Source of the DNA: Deefgea piscis
Lineage (GTDB): Bacteria > Pseudomonadota > Gammaproteobacteria > Burkholderiales > Chitinibacteraceae
Direction: 5' to 3'
DNA: 64,000 nt
NCBI RefSeq assembly: GCF_013284055.1
Contig: NZ_CP054143.1
Location: 186,001 to 250,000 of the forward strand
The position numbers and the translations under genes are program-made. Below are positions 28,192 through 37,842 of the stretch, piece by piece (position 1 is the first letter of the stretch; the number at the start of each line of letters is the position of its first letter). Below the pieces are notes generated by a model. That model was not told where the DNA came from. It ran no database searches and saw only the letters and a program-made list of their open reading frames with translations.

Positions 28192-29403
28192 CTATTTCAC
28201 CAACTGATTCATCTCAAACACCGGCAACAAGATCGCCATCACTATCATCATCACCACGGCGCCCATCACTAACACCATCACAGGGCCAAGTAAGCTGGTA
28301 AACGCGGTGACTTTACGGTCGAGCTCTTTACTTTGCTCGGTAGCGGCACGATCGAGCATTAGCGCCAAACGTCCGGTCGCTTCGCCGCTGGCGACCAAAT
28401 GCAGCAATAACGGCGGAAACACTGCGGCAGTTTTCATCGCTCGAGCCAAACTCACACCTTCACGCACTTGAGCAGCCACCTCGGCCACCGCGCTTTGCAG
28501 TTTGAGGTTGCTCATCACGCCTTCGGCAGCATCGAGTGACTTTAATAAAGGCACGCCACTACCGGATAAAATCGCCAAGGTACTGGCAAAACGGGCGGTA
28601 TTGGCCAGGCGATCTAAATAGCCCAATAGCGGCCATGTTAAACGCCAAACATGAAAGCGTAATTTCAACTCGGGTTTTTTAAGCGCATAAAACGCCGCCA
28701 CACTGGCCAAAATCACAGCCAGCAACACCCAGCCGCCGATGCTTTGAATCACCGCACTCGTCCAGAGCAGCGCTCGAGTGAGTAGCGGCAGGGTTTGTTT
28801 GGCCGACTCAAACACTTGCACCATTTGCGGCACCACCCAAGTGAGCATGCCTAAAATCACCAAGGCCGAGACCAGCATCACCACGGCAGGATAAATAAAC
28901 GCAATCGCAATTTTGCTATTTAAGTCGCCACGCGCCTCTAGGTAATCGGCCAAGCGCTGCATCACGCCAGCGAGCTTGCCCGATTCTTCACCGGCTTTAA
29001 CTAGCGTGCGGTATAGCATCGGAAAAACCCGTGGAAATTGCGCCATACCTTGCGACAGCGGCATCCCAGCCATCACGTCTTGCCGTAAACCCGCCAGCAC
29101 TTGCTGCGTTTTGCGATGCTCGGTTTGCTCGGCCAATACAATCAACAGCTCGTCAATGGTCAGGCCGGCATCGAGCAGCGCTGAAAACTGCCGTGTCAGT
29201 GTGGATAATTGCTGGCTCGATAGGCTTAAACGTGCGGCTTGTTGTTCGATATTTTGCGCTGGCTGCAACTGCGTGGCCAACAAGCCCTGCTCGCGCAAAA
29301 GACTGCGGGCATGGCGCGGCGAATCGGCATCAATTTGCCCTCGACGTTCTTTGCCGCCCACAATCGGCAGCGCTTGATAAATAAATGCAGTCACGAGCGT
29401 CAC
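28192..29403 (-). CDS. gspF: type II secretion inner membrane platform protein GspF
   Basis: A 403-residue inner-membrane protein with two homologous cytoplasmic domains and three membrane helices (about residues 170-192, 220-240, 375-395). PRHARSLLREQGLLATQL, LTRQFSALLDAGLTIDELL and NTARFASTLAILSGSGVPLLKSLDAA are T2SSF signatures. It forms the assembly platform contacted by GspE and GspL. Start is GTG (29403), with a second in-frame GTG at 29394; no strong ribosome site. First gene of the minus-strand gsp unit. Confidence 0.95.
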   Translation of the reverse strand: MTLVTAFIYQALPIVGGKERRGQIDADSPRHARSLLREQGLLATQLQPAQNIEQQAARLSLSSQQLSTLTRQFSALLDAGLTIDELLIVLAEQTEHRKTQQVLAGLRQDVMAGMPLSQGMAQFPRVFPMLYRTLVKAGEESGKLAGVMQRLADYLEARGDLNSKIAIAFIYPAVVMLVSALVILGMLTWVVPQMVQVFESAKQTLPLLTRALLWTSAVIQSIGGWVLLAVILASVAAFYALKKPELKLRFHVWRLTWPLLGYLDRLANTARFASTLAILSGSGVPLLKSLDAAEGVMSNLKLQSAVAEVAAQVREGVSLARAMKTAAVFPPLLLHLVASGEATGRLALMLDRAATEQSKELDRKVTAFTSLLGPVMVLVMGAVVMMIVMAILLPVFEMNQLVK

Positions 29404-29815
29404 TTACAGGGGCGAGTATCGCCCTAGCCAAAAATTGCTAATTAAAAGAGAATTGCCATATTACAGTCATTTAGTTGTGATTCAATGTCTGCACTCAATA
29501 AATTTTTCTATGAAATAATGACCGAGGATGTTAAATTTTCTGCTCACAGCAAGCATTAAAATCTGAATCATCGCCAATTAATGCTTAGAAAAAACAGATT
29601 GAAGCCAGTAGTTTACCTTGCAAAAATGACAACATATCAATTTGACTTTTTTTGCAACAAATCACTTTATCCACTGCTTTGAGATTATGCTTGGCGAGCT
29701 AAGTGATGACTAAATTGCGCGAATAAAAAACCACAGCGCAACAAATCACCATAAATCGGGATTAAACGACTAAAAACAATATGAAATTCAATACCTTTAC
29801 CGTCTTATCTGCTTG
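29404..29815. promoter_or_regulatory. AT-rich divergent promoter region gspF/gspC
   Basis: About 410 nt, strongly AT-rich, between the divergent gspF and gspC genes. It must contain promoters for both T2SS operons. I see isolated TTGACT and TATA-like elements but none with good paired spacing. No credible ORF or repeat. Confidence 0.5.
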
Positions 29816-30613
29816 ATGTCTTTTTCCTTTAAACGACTCCCCTTGCTAATCCAATACCTGCTCGCTGCGGTCTGCATTTGGTTGTTTGCTGGCTTAATCT
29901 GGCAATGGATTACCCCCCGCACCAGCAGCCCTGCGCTGCGTTTGGCCTATGCTGCGCCAAAAATACAGTCCTTTAACCCCGATGCCGTTGTCAAACTATT
30001 TGCTACCGCCTCAAATAGTGTGGCCAATGAAGCATCGCAGTTGTCATTACGCGCCTTGGTTTCAGGTGCGCAAGGTATCGCGATTATTGATGGGCTAGAA
30101 GCGAGCGCAGTCGCAGTTAAAGTGGGTGATCAAGTGGGTGCATATGGCCAATTGATTGCCGCACAGCACGATCACATCGTGCTCGATTTACACGGCACAC
30201 AGAAGAAAATCTACTTACCCGCTGCAGCCAGTACGCCCTTAGCCAACTCGGTTGCGCCACAAATCAACCATACCGCAGCGCCCACTGCACCGAGCCGTAC
30301 CGAGGCCGCGGTGAGCTTAACGCGCGGCCAGCTCACTGGAATTTTACAAGGTGGCAATTTAGCCAATTGGAGTAAAGGTTTAGGCACCAGCGCTGCTGGC
30401 GGCATTGTAGTTGAGCAAGCCAACCAACAGCAATTAGCGCAAGTACTGCAATTGCGCGACGGCGATATTCTTAAAGCCATTAATGGCCGCTCACTCAATA
30501 AGCTCGACGATCTCTCTTTGCTCTACGGCGCATTTAGCCAACAAAATCAGCTATCTTTGCAAATTCAACGGCAAGATCAATCTCAAACTATTAGCTACAC
30601 CGTGAATCCATGA
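29816..30613 (+). CDS. gspC: type II secretion protein GspC
   Basis: A 265-residue bitopic inner-membrane protein linking the platform to the secretin. One membrane helix at about 13-33 (IQYLLAAVCIWLFAGLIWQW). The periplasmic homology region (HR) spans about 70-130, with SLRALVSGAQGIAIID and VGDQVGAYGQLIAA. A PDZ domain occupies about 170-263 (GQLTGILQGGN..., LRDGDILKAINGRSLNKLDDL). ATG at 29816 chosen over TTG at 29813. The stop overlaps the gspD start by 4 nt. Confidence 0.95.
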   Translation: MSFSFKRLPLLIQYLLAAVCIWLFAGLIWQWITPRTSSPALRLAYAAPKIQSFNPDAVVKLFATASNSVANEASQLSLRALVSGAQGIAIIDGLEASAVAVKVGDQVGAYGQLIAAQHDHIVLDLHGTQKKIYLPAAASTPLANSVAPQINHTAAPTAPSRTEAAVSLTRGQLTGILQGGNLANWSKGLGTSAAGGIVVEQANQQQLAQVLQLRDGDILKAINGRSLNKLDDLSLLYGAFSQQNQLSLQIQRQDQSQTISYTVNP

Positions 30614-32946
30614 AAAAATTAATTATTGGCGCACTTTTATGTAGCCAATTGATATTTGCTGCCGACGCTGACGACAAAGTCATGCTCAATTTCATTAATT
30701 CCGATATTGAAACCACGGTAAAAGCCATTAGCCTAATTACCGGCAAAAACTTTATTATTGATCCGCGCGTAAAAGGCACGATCAACATCGTGTCGACCCA
30801 ACCGGTATCGAAAGATTTGGTCTACCCCATTTTGCAATCGGCACTACGGCAAGCTGGATTTAGTACCGTACAAGCCAATGGCGCGATCAAAATTCAGCTC
30901 GAAGCCGACAGTAAAGCGCTGAGTAACAAAACCTTGGTTCGCGGCGAAAATGCCAATGGCGAGCAAATTATCACCCAGATTTTTGCCCTCAATAATGAAG
31001 GCGCCAATCAAATGGCGACCATGTTGCGGCCACTGGCGTCACCAAGCAGCCTGATTAGCGCGTATCAATCGGGTACTAGCAATACCTTGGTGATTACCGA
31101 CTACGCCGACAATATTCGTCGCCTATCGCGCATTATCGACAATATCGATCAGCCGAAAAATACCGACGTCTTTACCATCAAACTCAACAATGCCTCGGCG
31201 CTGGATGTGGCGCAAAACATTGCCCGCCTGATGCCTGAAGTGAGCGTGCAAGTCGGCGGCGCGCCGATTCCGAGTAATGACGGCGTGCGCCGTTCGATTG
31301 TGGTGCCCGATCCGCGTGGTAATCGCTTAATGGTGCGCGCACTCAATGCAGCGCAAACCAGCCAATTACGCCAGCTGATTACCAATCTGGATGAAGCGGC
31401 CACCAGCGATAGCACCATTAATGTGGTGTATTTAAAAAATGCCGAAGCCAGTAAATTAGCCGCGACATTAAAAGGCATTTTGACTGGGCAAGAAGATTCA
31501 TCCAGCATGAATGCAAATGCCAATCAAAACCTCAACAATAACAGCGCCAATATCAATAATGGCGGCAATACCGGCGGTAACAATAACTTCAATCCGGTCA
31601 ATACCAATAGCGGCACCAATGTACAGATTGCAGGCGCTACGGTCAGAATTCAGGCCGATAGCACCACCAATGCCTTAATCATTACTGCGCCGCAAAATAT
31701 TTATAATAATTTGCGCGCCGTGATTGAAAAACTCGACGTTCGCCGCTCGCAAATTTATGTTGAAGCGATGATTGCCGAAGTCAATTTATCCAAACTCTCT
31801 GAATTTGGTTTTCAATGGTTATTGGCCGGCGGCAACGATAAAATCGGCGCGGGCGGCGTGACCAATATCAACCCTGGCACCGGCGGCTTGGGTAATATCA
31901 TCGGCAATATCATTAACAAAACCCCAGCCGGAATTCCTGCCGGACTCACTTTGGGGATTTTTAATGGTGACCCACGTAATGGCAGCGCCAGCTTAGGGCT
32001 GTTGGCTTCGGCCTTACAAAGTAGCGGCAATGGTAATGTGTTATCCACGCCCAATTTGCTGACATTGGACAATGAAGAAGCCAAAATCACCGTCGGGCAA
32101 AACATCCCAATTATTACCGGCTCGCAATCGTCCAGCACCAATAACACCAATCCATTTGTGACGGTGGAACGCAAAGACATCGGGATTAAACTGCGCGTTC
32201 GCCCACAAGTGTCTGAAGGCGGCGTAATTACGCTCAATGTGTACCAAGAAGTCTCGAGCATCGACAATACCGTCAACACTGCCGGGGCCGGCTTGGCGAC
32301 CAAAATGCGTACGATTGAAACCAAAGTTTTAGTCGATGACGGGCAAATTGTAGTGCTTGGTGGATTAATTGAAGACCGTATTGGCAACAAAGGCAATCAA
32401 GTACCGGGCTTGGGCGATATACCCCTTATCGGCAACTTGTTTAAATATGATAGCCGCGAATGGCAAAAAGTTAGCCTAATGGTGTTTTTGCGCCCCGTGG
32501 TGATTCGCGACAGCGCCGCCAATAGCCGCCTGACTGATGATCGTTATCAGTATTTACAAAAACAACAAGGCGATTACAAAGTCGACGGTCATGTTTTCTT
32601 GCAAGATATGCCCAAAGTGCAACTCCCCGATCGCGCACCAGACAACGGCCAATCAGTGTACTCGCTACCAACGCCTGCCAGTGCGGTAGCGAGCGAACCG
32701 GCCAAAGAGAACAGCAGCGTAGTCAACTCCGAGCCACAAGCGAGGGCCGAGCCGCAAAACGCAGTCGCGACAGCGCAATCGCATACGGTTAAAGACGGCG
32801 ATACTTTATATCAAATCTCATTGCGTTCTGGGCAAAGCTTGCGGGATTTAGCGCTGTGGAATCGGCTCAATAATCACAACGACATAAAAGTCGGCCAAGT
32901 GCTACGCCTTACCCCGCCACCTTTAGCCAATGGCAATTCCGAATGA
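30610..32946 (+). CDS. gspD: type II secretion outer membrane secretin GspD with C-terminal LysM domain
   Basis: A 778-residue secretin forming the outer-membrane exit channel. A signal peptide (1-18) precedes the N0 domain (NFINSDIETTVKAISLITGKNFIIDPRVKG), N1-N3 repeats and an Asn-rich linker at about 298-337. The secretin core follows, with VLSTPNLLTLDNEEAKITVGQNIPI and VPGLGDIPLIGNLFKY. After it come about 90 residues of linker and then residues 724-768, a LysM domain (SHTVKDGDTLYQISLRSGQS, LWNRLNNHNDIKVGQVLRL). LysM binds peptidoglycan or chitin-type GlcNAc polymers, an unusual addition to GspD. Overlaps gspC and gspE by 4 nt each. Confidence 0.95.
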   Translation: MKKLIIGALLCSQLIFAADADDKVMLNFINSDIETTVKAISLITGKNFIIDPRVKGTINIVSTQPVSKDLVYPILQSALRQAGFSTVQANGAIKIQLEADSKALSNKTLVRGENANGEQIITQIFALNNEGANQMATMLRPLASPSSLISAYQSGTSNTLVITDYADNIRRLSRIIDNIDQPKNTDVFTIKLNNASALDVAQNIARLMPEVSVQVGGAPIPSNDGVRRSIVVPDPRGNRLMVRALNAAQTSQLRQLITNLDEAATSDSTINVVYLKNAEASKLAATLKGILTGQEDSSSMNANANQNLNNNSANINNGGNTGGNNNFNPVNTNSGTNVQIAGATVRIQADSTTNALIITAPQNIYNNLRAVIEKLDVRRSQIYVEAMIAEVNLSKLSEFGFQWLLAGGNDKIGAGGVTNINPGTGGLGNIIGNIINKTPAGIPAGLTLGIFNGDPRNGSASLGLLASALQSSGNGNVLSTPNLLTLDNEEAKITVGQNIPIITGSQSSSTNNTNPFVTVERKDIGIKLRVRPQVSEGGVITLNVYQEVSSIDNTVNTAGAGLATKMRTIETKVLVDDGQIVVLGGLIEDRIGNKGNQVPGLGDIPLIGNLFKYDSREWQKVSLMVFLRPVVIRDSAANSRLTDDRYQYLQKQQGDYKVDGHVFLQDMPKVQLPDRAPDNGQSVYSLPTPASAVASEPAKENSSVVNSEPQARAEPQNAVATAQSHTVKDGDTLYQISLRSGQSLRDLALWNRLNNHNDIKVGQVLRLTPPPLANGNSE

Positions 32947-34412
32947 GTGTTGTTTCATATATGTATGCACGTGAATTTGGCCTATTTGACGGCCCAATTC
33001 ACGATGGCATCACCCCGATTTATGTGCGACAAGGCGCCAGCGCAGCGGCGTTGGGCGAAGTTCGCCGCCAATGCGGCCCAACGCAATTACATATCTTGCC
33101 CGCAGCTAGCTTTGATGCCCGCTTAACGCAGCACTTTGGCAACGGCAAAACCAGCGCCATCAATATGGTGGACGACATCGAAGAATCGGCCGATTTGGCG
33201 CGCTTGATTCAAGACATGCCCGAAGTCTCAGACCTCATGGAGGCCGAAGAATCATCCCCGGTCATTCGCCTGATCAATGCGATTTTTACCGAAGCGCTAC
33301 GCGAAAATGCCTCCGATGTGCATATCGAGCCTTTTGAGACGCGCTCCGTGGTGCGCTATCGGGTGGACGGCACTTTGCGCGATGTGGTCGAGCCCAATCG
33401 CGCGCTGCATGCCGCCTTGGTGTCGCGGATTAAAGTGATGGCAGCGCTAGATATTGCCGAAAAACGCTTACCGCAAGACGGGCGCATCAACCTGCGCATT
33501 GCCGGTCGCCCGGTCGATATTCGCGTTTCCACATTACCCACCGGCCACGGCGAGCGCGCCGTACTGCGTTTACTCGATAAATCCGCTGGCCGTTTAGAGC
33601 TAGCCAAACTCGGCATGCGTGAGGCCACGCTGAAACCACTGAATCAATTACTCGCCGCGCCGCATGGCATTGTGCTGGTAACCGGCCCAACCGGCTCGGG
33701 CAAAACCACCACGCTGTACGCGGCGCTGGGCAGTATGGACGCCAAAAACAGCAATATTATGACGGTGGAAGACCCGATTGAATACGACTTAGACGGCATC
33801 GGCCAAACCCAAGTCAATACTCGCATCGAAATGAGTTTTGCTCGGGCGCTGCGGGCGATTTTGCGGCAAGATCCCGACATTATTATGATTGGTGAAATTC
33901 GCGATTTGGAAACCGCGCAAATTGCCGTTCAAGCCTCGCTCACCGGTCATTTAGTCCTCGCCACCTTGCACACCAACGATGCGGCCAGCGCGATTACTCG
34001 TTTGGTGGATATGGGCATTGAGCCGTTTTTACTCGCCTCATCGACCATCGGCGTCTTGGCGCAGCGTTTGGTACGCAACTTATGCTCCGACTGCAAAGCA
34101 CCGTATATCGCTAGCGATGATGAATTAATTGAGCTTGGGGTCAATACCCAAGAAAAAATCACATTATACCGTGCAGTGGGCTGCCCACATTGCGCCCAAA
34201 CCGGCTATCGTGGCCGCAGTGGGATTCATGAATTACTCGTGGTTGATGAAGCGATGCGCACCCAGATTCATAATTCGGCCAACGAGCAAGACATTCGCAA
34301 CTACGCCGAAAGCCTCGGTATGACCAGCTTACGCAGCGACGCTTCAGCGCGTGTACTTGAAGGCGTGAGTAGCTTTGAAGAAATGCTTAGAATCACCCGC
34401 AGCAGCCATTAA
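32943..34412 (+). CDS. gspE: type II secretion ATPase GspE
   Basis: A 489-residue cytoplasmic ATPase that powers pseudopilus assembly. The N1E region ends near LMEAEESSPVIRLINAIFTEAL. Walker A is [15 protein letters not shown], the Asp box EDPIEYDLDGIGQTQV, Walker B DPDIIMIGEIRD, and the His box GHLVLATLHTNDA. The tetracysteine zinc element is CSDCKAPY...CPHC. It overlaps gspD by 4 nt and is the last gene of the gspCDE operon. Confidence 0.97.
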   Translation: MSVVSYMYAREFGLFDGPIHDGITPIYVRQGASAAALGEVRRQCGPTQLHILPAASFDARLTQHFGNGKTSAINMVDDIEESADLARLIQDMPEVSDLMEAEESSPVIRLINAIFTEALRENASDVHIEPFETRSVVRYRVDGTLRDVVEPNRALHAALVSRIKVMAALDIAEKRLPQDGRINLRIAGRPVDIRVSTLPTGHGERAVLRLLDKSAGRLELAKLGMREATLKPLNQLLAAPHGIVLVTGPTGSGKTTTLYAALGSMDAKNSNIMTVEDPIEYDLDGIGQTQVNTRIEMSFARALRAILRQDPDIIMIGEIRDLETAQIAVQASLTGHLVLATLHTNDAASAITRLVDMGIEPFLLASSTIGVLAQRLVRNLCSDCKAPYIASDDELIELGVNTQEKITLYRAVGCPHCAQTGYRGRSGIHELLVVDEAMRTQIHNSANEQDIRNYAESLGMTSLRSDASARVLEGVSSFEEMLRITRSSH

Positions 34413-34427
34413 ACCTCGCATAGGCCG

Positions 34428-34820
34428 ATGATGACGATAAAAACATTTAGCCCCGAACATCTATTTCAACCGATTGGGCCATATAGTCATATCGCCCAAT
34501 CTGGGCCGTTTATTGTGATTTCGGGAACACCGGGTGTTGATAGCCAAACGGGTGAACTCGCCGGCCCTGACGCTTATTCGCAAGCCAAACAGATTTTGCT
34601 TAATTTTCAATTGCTGCTCGAATCAGTTGGCGCGTCGCTCAATGATGTGATGCAAATTCATGTGTACTTAAAAAACGTCGCTGATTTTGCCGCGATGAAC
34701 CAAGCCTATGCCGAAATATTGCCCCAGCATCGCCCTGCTCGCACCGTCATTGCGGTTGCCGATCTACCGAAAAAAGGTGCTTTAATGACGATGGATTTAA
34801 CAGCCTTTAAGAATCAATAA
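34428..34820 (+). CDS. RidA/YjgF family protein
   Basis: A 130-residue trimeric protein of the Rid family, which hydrolyses reactive enamines or imines. IGPYSHIAQSGPFIVISGTPGVD and ILLNFQLLLESVGASLNDVMQIHVYLKNV are family blocks. The canonical C-terminal arginine that binds substrate carboxylate is present in HRPARTVIAVADLPKKGALMTMDL. It begins 15 nt after gspE and may be transcribed with it, though functionally separate. Confidence 0.9.
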   Translation: MMTIKTFSPEHLFQPIGPYSHIAQSGPFIVISGTPGVDSQTGELAGPDAYSQAKQILLNFQLLLESVGASLNDVMQIHVYLKNVADFAAMNQAYAEILPQHRPARTVIAVADLPKKGALMTMDLTAFKNQ

Positions 34821-34961
34821 GTAGAGCCACGGCTTTGTTCTACCAGCAATCATCCGGCGTGCCCCGCAAACCGGCGCTTTAAATCGCGGCCAAGGACGGC
34901 GGAGCAAGCAAAAAAAAATCCACCAGCGTCAACAGCGGCCCGTTTAGCTTTGATCCAAAAT

Positions 34962-35017
34962 AAAGGGGTATTGCCACCAGGCCTTTTTTTAAAAAGCCTT
35001 GATGGCAATACCCCTAT
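34962..35017. terminator. bidirectional terminator between ridA and aqpZ
   Basis: AGGGGTATTGCCA and TGGCAATACCCCT form a 13-bp perfect outer stem, continued by GGC/GCC and a central T7-A5 block. It separates convergent ridA (plus) and aqpZ (minus). The 140 nt before it (from 34821) hold no gene I can support. Confidence 0.75.
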
Positions 35018-35035
35018 CATTAATCTAGTTCAGTG

Positions 35036-35740
35036 TTACTTTTGCTTACCGTCACCGCCCACCATTTTGTACACCACGCCCGCAATCGCCGCGCCGATCA
35101 ATGGGGCGACCCAGAATAACCAAACTTGGCTCAATGCGGCAGTATCGGCAAATAAAGCGGCAGCCAAACTACGCGCCGGATTGACCGAAGTATTGCTCAC
35201 CGGAATAGAAATCAAGTGAATCAAGGTCAAGCCCAAACCAATCGCAATCGGCGCAAAACCCGCTGGCGAGCGCGCATCGGTTGCGCCCAAGATGATGAAT
35301 AAAAACATAAACGTCATCACCACTTCACATAAAAATACCGCAGTGATTGCGTAATGCCCTGGTGATAATAAATCATAACCGTTACTGGCAAAGCCGCCGG
35401 CAACAAAGCCAGGCTTACCCGTTGCAATAAAGTACAGCACCGTGGCGCCCAAAATCCCGCCAAGCACTTGCGCAGCAACATAGGGAACTAAATCTTTGGC
35501 GGGGAAACGGCCACCAACGACCAAACCAAATGACACCGCTGGGTTTAAATGGCAGCCTGAAATATGGCCAATGGCAAAGGCCATGGTTAACACCGTCAAA
35601 CCAAATGCCAAAGCCACACCGGCAAAACCAATACCTAATTCAGGAAAGGCCGCAGCCAAAACCGCACTGCCGCAACCGCCTAAAACTAGCCAAAATGTGC
35701 CGATGAATTCAGCAGCTAAACGCTGATTTAATGTATACAT
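35036..35740 (-). CDS. aqpZ: aquaporin Z
   Basis: A 234-residue water channel with six predicted helices and two half-helix motifs, HLNPAVS and SVNPARSL. The C-terminal motif includes the selectivity-filter Arg of NPARS. The N-terminus [24 protein letters not shown] is typical of AqpZ. Start at 35740 is set by AAGGA seven bases before the ATG; upstream in-frame codons to 35791 do not fit the family. Confidence 0.95.
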   Translation of the reverse strand: MYTLNQRLAAEFIGTFWLVLGGCGSAVLAAAFPELGIGFAGVALAFGLTVLTMAFAIGHISGCHLNPAVSFGLVVGGRFPAKDLVPYVAAQVLGGILGATVLYFIATGKPGFVAGGFASNGYDLLSPGHYAITAVFLCEVVMTFMFLFIILGATDARSPAGFAPIAIGLGLTLIHLISIPVSNTSVNPARSLAAALFADTAALSQVWLFWVAPLIGAAIAGVVYKMVGGDGKQK

Positions 35741-36131
35741 GTTGATATCCTTTTTGTTTTTGCTCATATTGCTGACTAAAAAAGTAACCAAGTAATTGAA
35801 TTTACTATTCCTCTGCTTACTATAAAATCAAAATATGAAACGGCGCACATGATAGAACATTTTTATGACCACAAAACCATAAAAATACCGCTTCCTAAGG
35901 TAAATATTCTATTTTTAAGCAGTTTATGCCGTTTATTACTCATTTGCTGCGCAGACCCGAGCCCATTTCCTGCCGTTTGTAAGTTATATCAACAGCCCAG
36001 CGGTAATATTGCACTCACTGTCTTCAGCAATGCTTATTCTGTCAAAATAATGAATTAATTTAGTCAGCAAGTCGCATTACCGCTTACTGATTGATTGGCA
36101 ATCAACACTGACTGATGCAGGTAAATCGACT
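35741..36131. other. aqpZ-mscS intergenic region, no gene seen
   Basis: About 390 nt, AT-rich, between divergent aqpZ and the mechanosensitive channel gene. It should hold both promoters. A 69-codon ORF at 35849-36058 has Cys/Leu-rich composition and no ribosome site, so I do not call it. Confidence 0.5.
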
Positions 36132-36998
36132 ATGAATCACTATCTCAACGTACTGAATATCAACCAAGAAGAATCTTTATTTCATCTACTGTTTCATGAT
36201 GCGATCATTTTTTGTTTTCGACTTTTTTTATTTGCATTGATTATTTTTGCTGGCTCTTACTTGGTCAAAAAAGTCGATAAATATTTTTCTAAGGTCTACA
36301 TCCTCAATACCGACGAAAACACCAAGCAATTTAGCCGTTCAATGACCAAGTTGGGTTTATATATTGCTTTTTTCTTACTCGGTTTACTCGCTTTTGGCTT
36401 TAGCGAGCGCTCGATAGCCACGATGATTAGTGCCATTGGCTTAGGGATTGGTATTTCTTTAAAGGAATTTTTATCTAATTTTGCCGGTGGGGTGGTGTTG
36501 TTTTTTTCGCGCCCATTTGTCATTGGCGACTTTATTAAAGTCAATGGCGTGATGGGCAATGTGACCGAAATTGAAATCTTCTCCACCCATATCAATAGCT
36601 TGGATGGACGTCGAATTATCATTCCGAATAATGTCATGATTAGTGGCAATATCATCAACTACGACACCAATCCAATTCGCAGAATTAAAATTACGGTGTC
36701 CGTCGCTTATGATTCCGACATGAAAAAAGTGCTACAAATTTTAGAAAACATTGCCACCAGCTATCCGGGGCTAGATCAAAACCAAACGCCGTTTATTCAT
36801 GTGATGAGCTATGGCGATTCCAGCATTAATATCTTATTTATGGTGTGGACCGATAGAGCGCATTACTATCAAGTTCGCGGCGAATTAATGGCCTTTTTAC
36901 TGGAAAAATTAACGCAAGAAGGCGTGGACATTCCATTTAATATTTTGGATGTCAGCATTACCGACAAATCCATCAGCAAGCAAACCATCCCAAATTAA
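36132..36998 (+). CDS. small-conductance mechanosensitive channel (MscS family)
   Basis: A 288-residue inner-membrane channel that opens on osmotic downshock. Membrane helices lie at about 26-47, 75-95 and 96-115, the last being the pore helix (ATMISAIGLGIGISLKEFLSNFAGGVVLFFSRPF). The beta domain follows (GDFIKVNGVMGNVTEIEIFSTHINSLDGRRIIIPN). C-terminal alpha-beta vestibule is present. Length is near E. coli MscS (286). It stands opposite aqpZ, another osmotic-response gene. Confidence 0.93.
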   Translation: MNHYLNVLNINQEESLFHLLFHDAIIFCFRLFLFALIIFAGSYLVKKVDKYFSKVYILNTDENTKQFSRSMTKLGLYIAFFLLGLLAFGFSERSIATMISAIGLGIGISLKEFLSNFAGGVVLFFSRPFVIGDFIKVNGVMGNVTEIEIFSTHINSLDGRRIIIPNNVMISGNIINYDTNPIRRIKITVSVAYDSDMKKVLQILENIATSYPGLDQNQTPFIHVMSYGDSSINILFMVWTDRAHYYQVRGELMAFLLEKLTQEGVDIPFNILDVSITDKSISKQTIPN

Positions 36999-37110
36999 TA
37001 TGCGCGCTTTTGGGCTGGCCACGGAGCAATCCTTAACGCAAGCCAAACCTTTGTTTACCCACGCAAGTCTTGCTCGAACGACGGCAAGGCGTCGCCGAGC
37101 TGATTAAGAC

Positions 37111-37842
37111 TTAAAACTTGATTTGGTAACCCTCGGCCGTGGCGGGAACTTGCATTAATAAGGGCGCTAATTGCTGGCGAACTTTTTCATCCGGATTGAG
37201 ATTAATCGTGCCGTGTGCCGCCCCCTGCCACGCCAATTGACCTTGGCCATTCACTGCAATCGCGCTGGCGCCAGCAGGTGAAATTTGCCATGTCGCCCCA
37301 TCGGCCACCACCGCGAGCTGAGCACGCAAGGTGGTCATTGGCATGAGGCTTGGCACCAGCTGACTAAAGACCGGATCGAGCAATAGCTCAGCTTGTGCGC
37401 CGACTTGTTTTGAGAGATGCGCGCTACGCAAGGTGGCGCGGCCACCTAAACCCCATTGCGCCACTTGCGGAATAGCGCGAAAAACACCTTCAAGCGGCAA
37501 AGTCACATCCACTTGCTCGAGCGCCACGCCGCCAAAACCAACGAAAACGCGGGCTTGATTGTGAGTATCTAAGGCTTCGCTTTGCATTTGCCATGCCAAT
37601 TGCCCAGTCAATAAAGCCTTAGGCAGAAAAGCCCAACGCAAATTTTGTTGCAACACCACGCCTTCTAAACCCACGGCGCTAGCGCGCCCATACCAAATGG
37701 TCCCTTGCGGCTGCACCACGCTCACATTACTCGGTAAAAACCAATTGATGGTACTTACCGGCATGCGCAGCACTAAAATCAATAGCAAAAAGAGCCCCGC
37801 AATGCTGATCCACAGGCCTCGCTGCTGGATTATTTTTCGCAT
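37111..37842 (-). CDS. gspN: type II secretion protein GspN
   Basis: A 243-residue bitopic membrane protein with one N-terminal helix (LWISIAGLFLLLILVLRM). The periplasmic part is beta-rich with QGTIWYGRASAVGLEGVVLQQNLRWAFLPKALLTGQLAW, characteristic of GspN. The role of GspN is poorly defined and it is absent from many T2SS. Its ATG overlaps the gspM stop (TAATG). Its 3' flank (36999-37110) contains a short reading LLERRQGVAELIKT-stop on the plus strand that resembles a leftover C-terminus. Confidence 0.88.
   Translation of the reverse strand: MRKIIQQRGLWISIAGLFLLLILVLRMPVSTINWFLPSNVSVVQPQGTIWYGRASAVGLEGVVLQQNLRWAFLPKALLTGQLAWQMQSEALDTHNQARVFVGFGGVALEQVDVTLPLEGVFRAIPQVAQWGLGGRATLRSAHLSKQVGAQAELLLDPVFSQLVPSLMPMTTLRAQLAVVADGATWQISPAGASAIAVNGQGQLAWQGAAHGTINLNPDEKVRQQLAPLLMQVPATAEGYQIKF

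Noticed and set aside
31812-32396. 194-codon minus-strand ORF opposite gspD
   Set aside because: Shadow of the secretin domain; low-complexity Leu/Ser/Pro translation.
35849-36058. 69-codon ORF between aqpZ and mscS
   Set aside because: No ribosome site, Cys/Leu-rich random-looking sequence, located in a promoter region.
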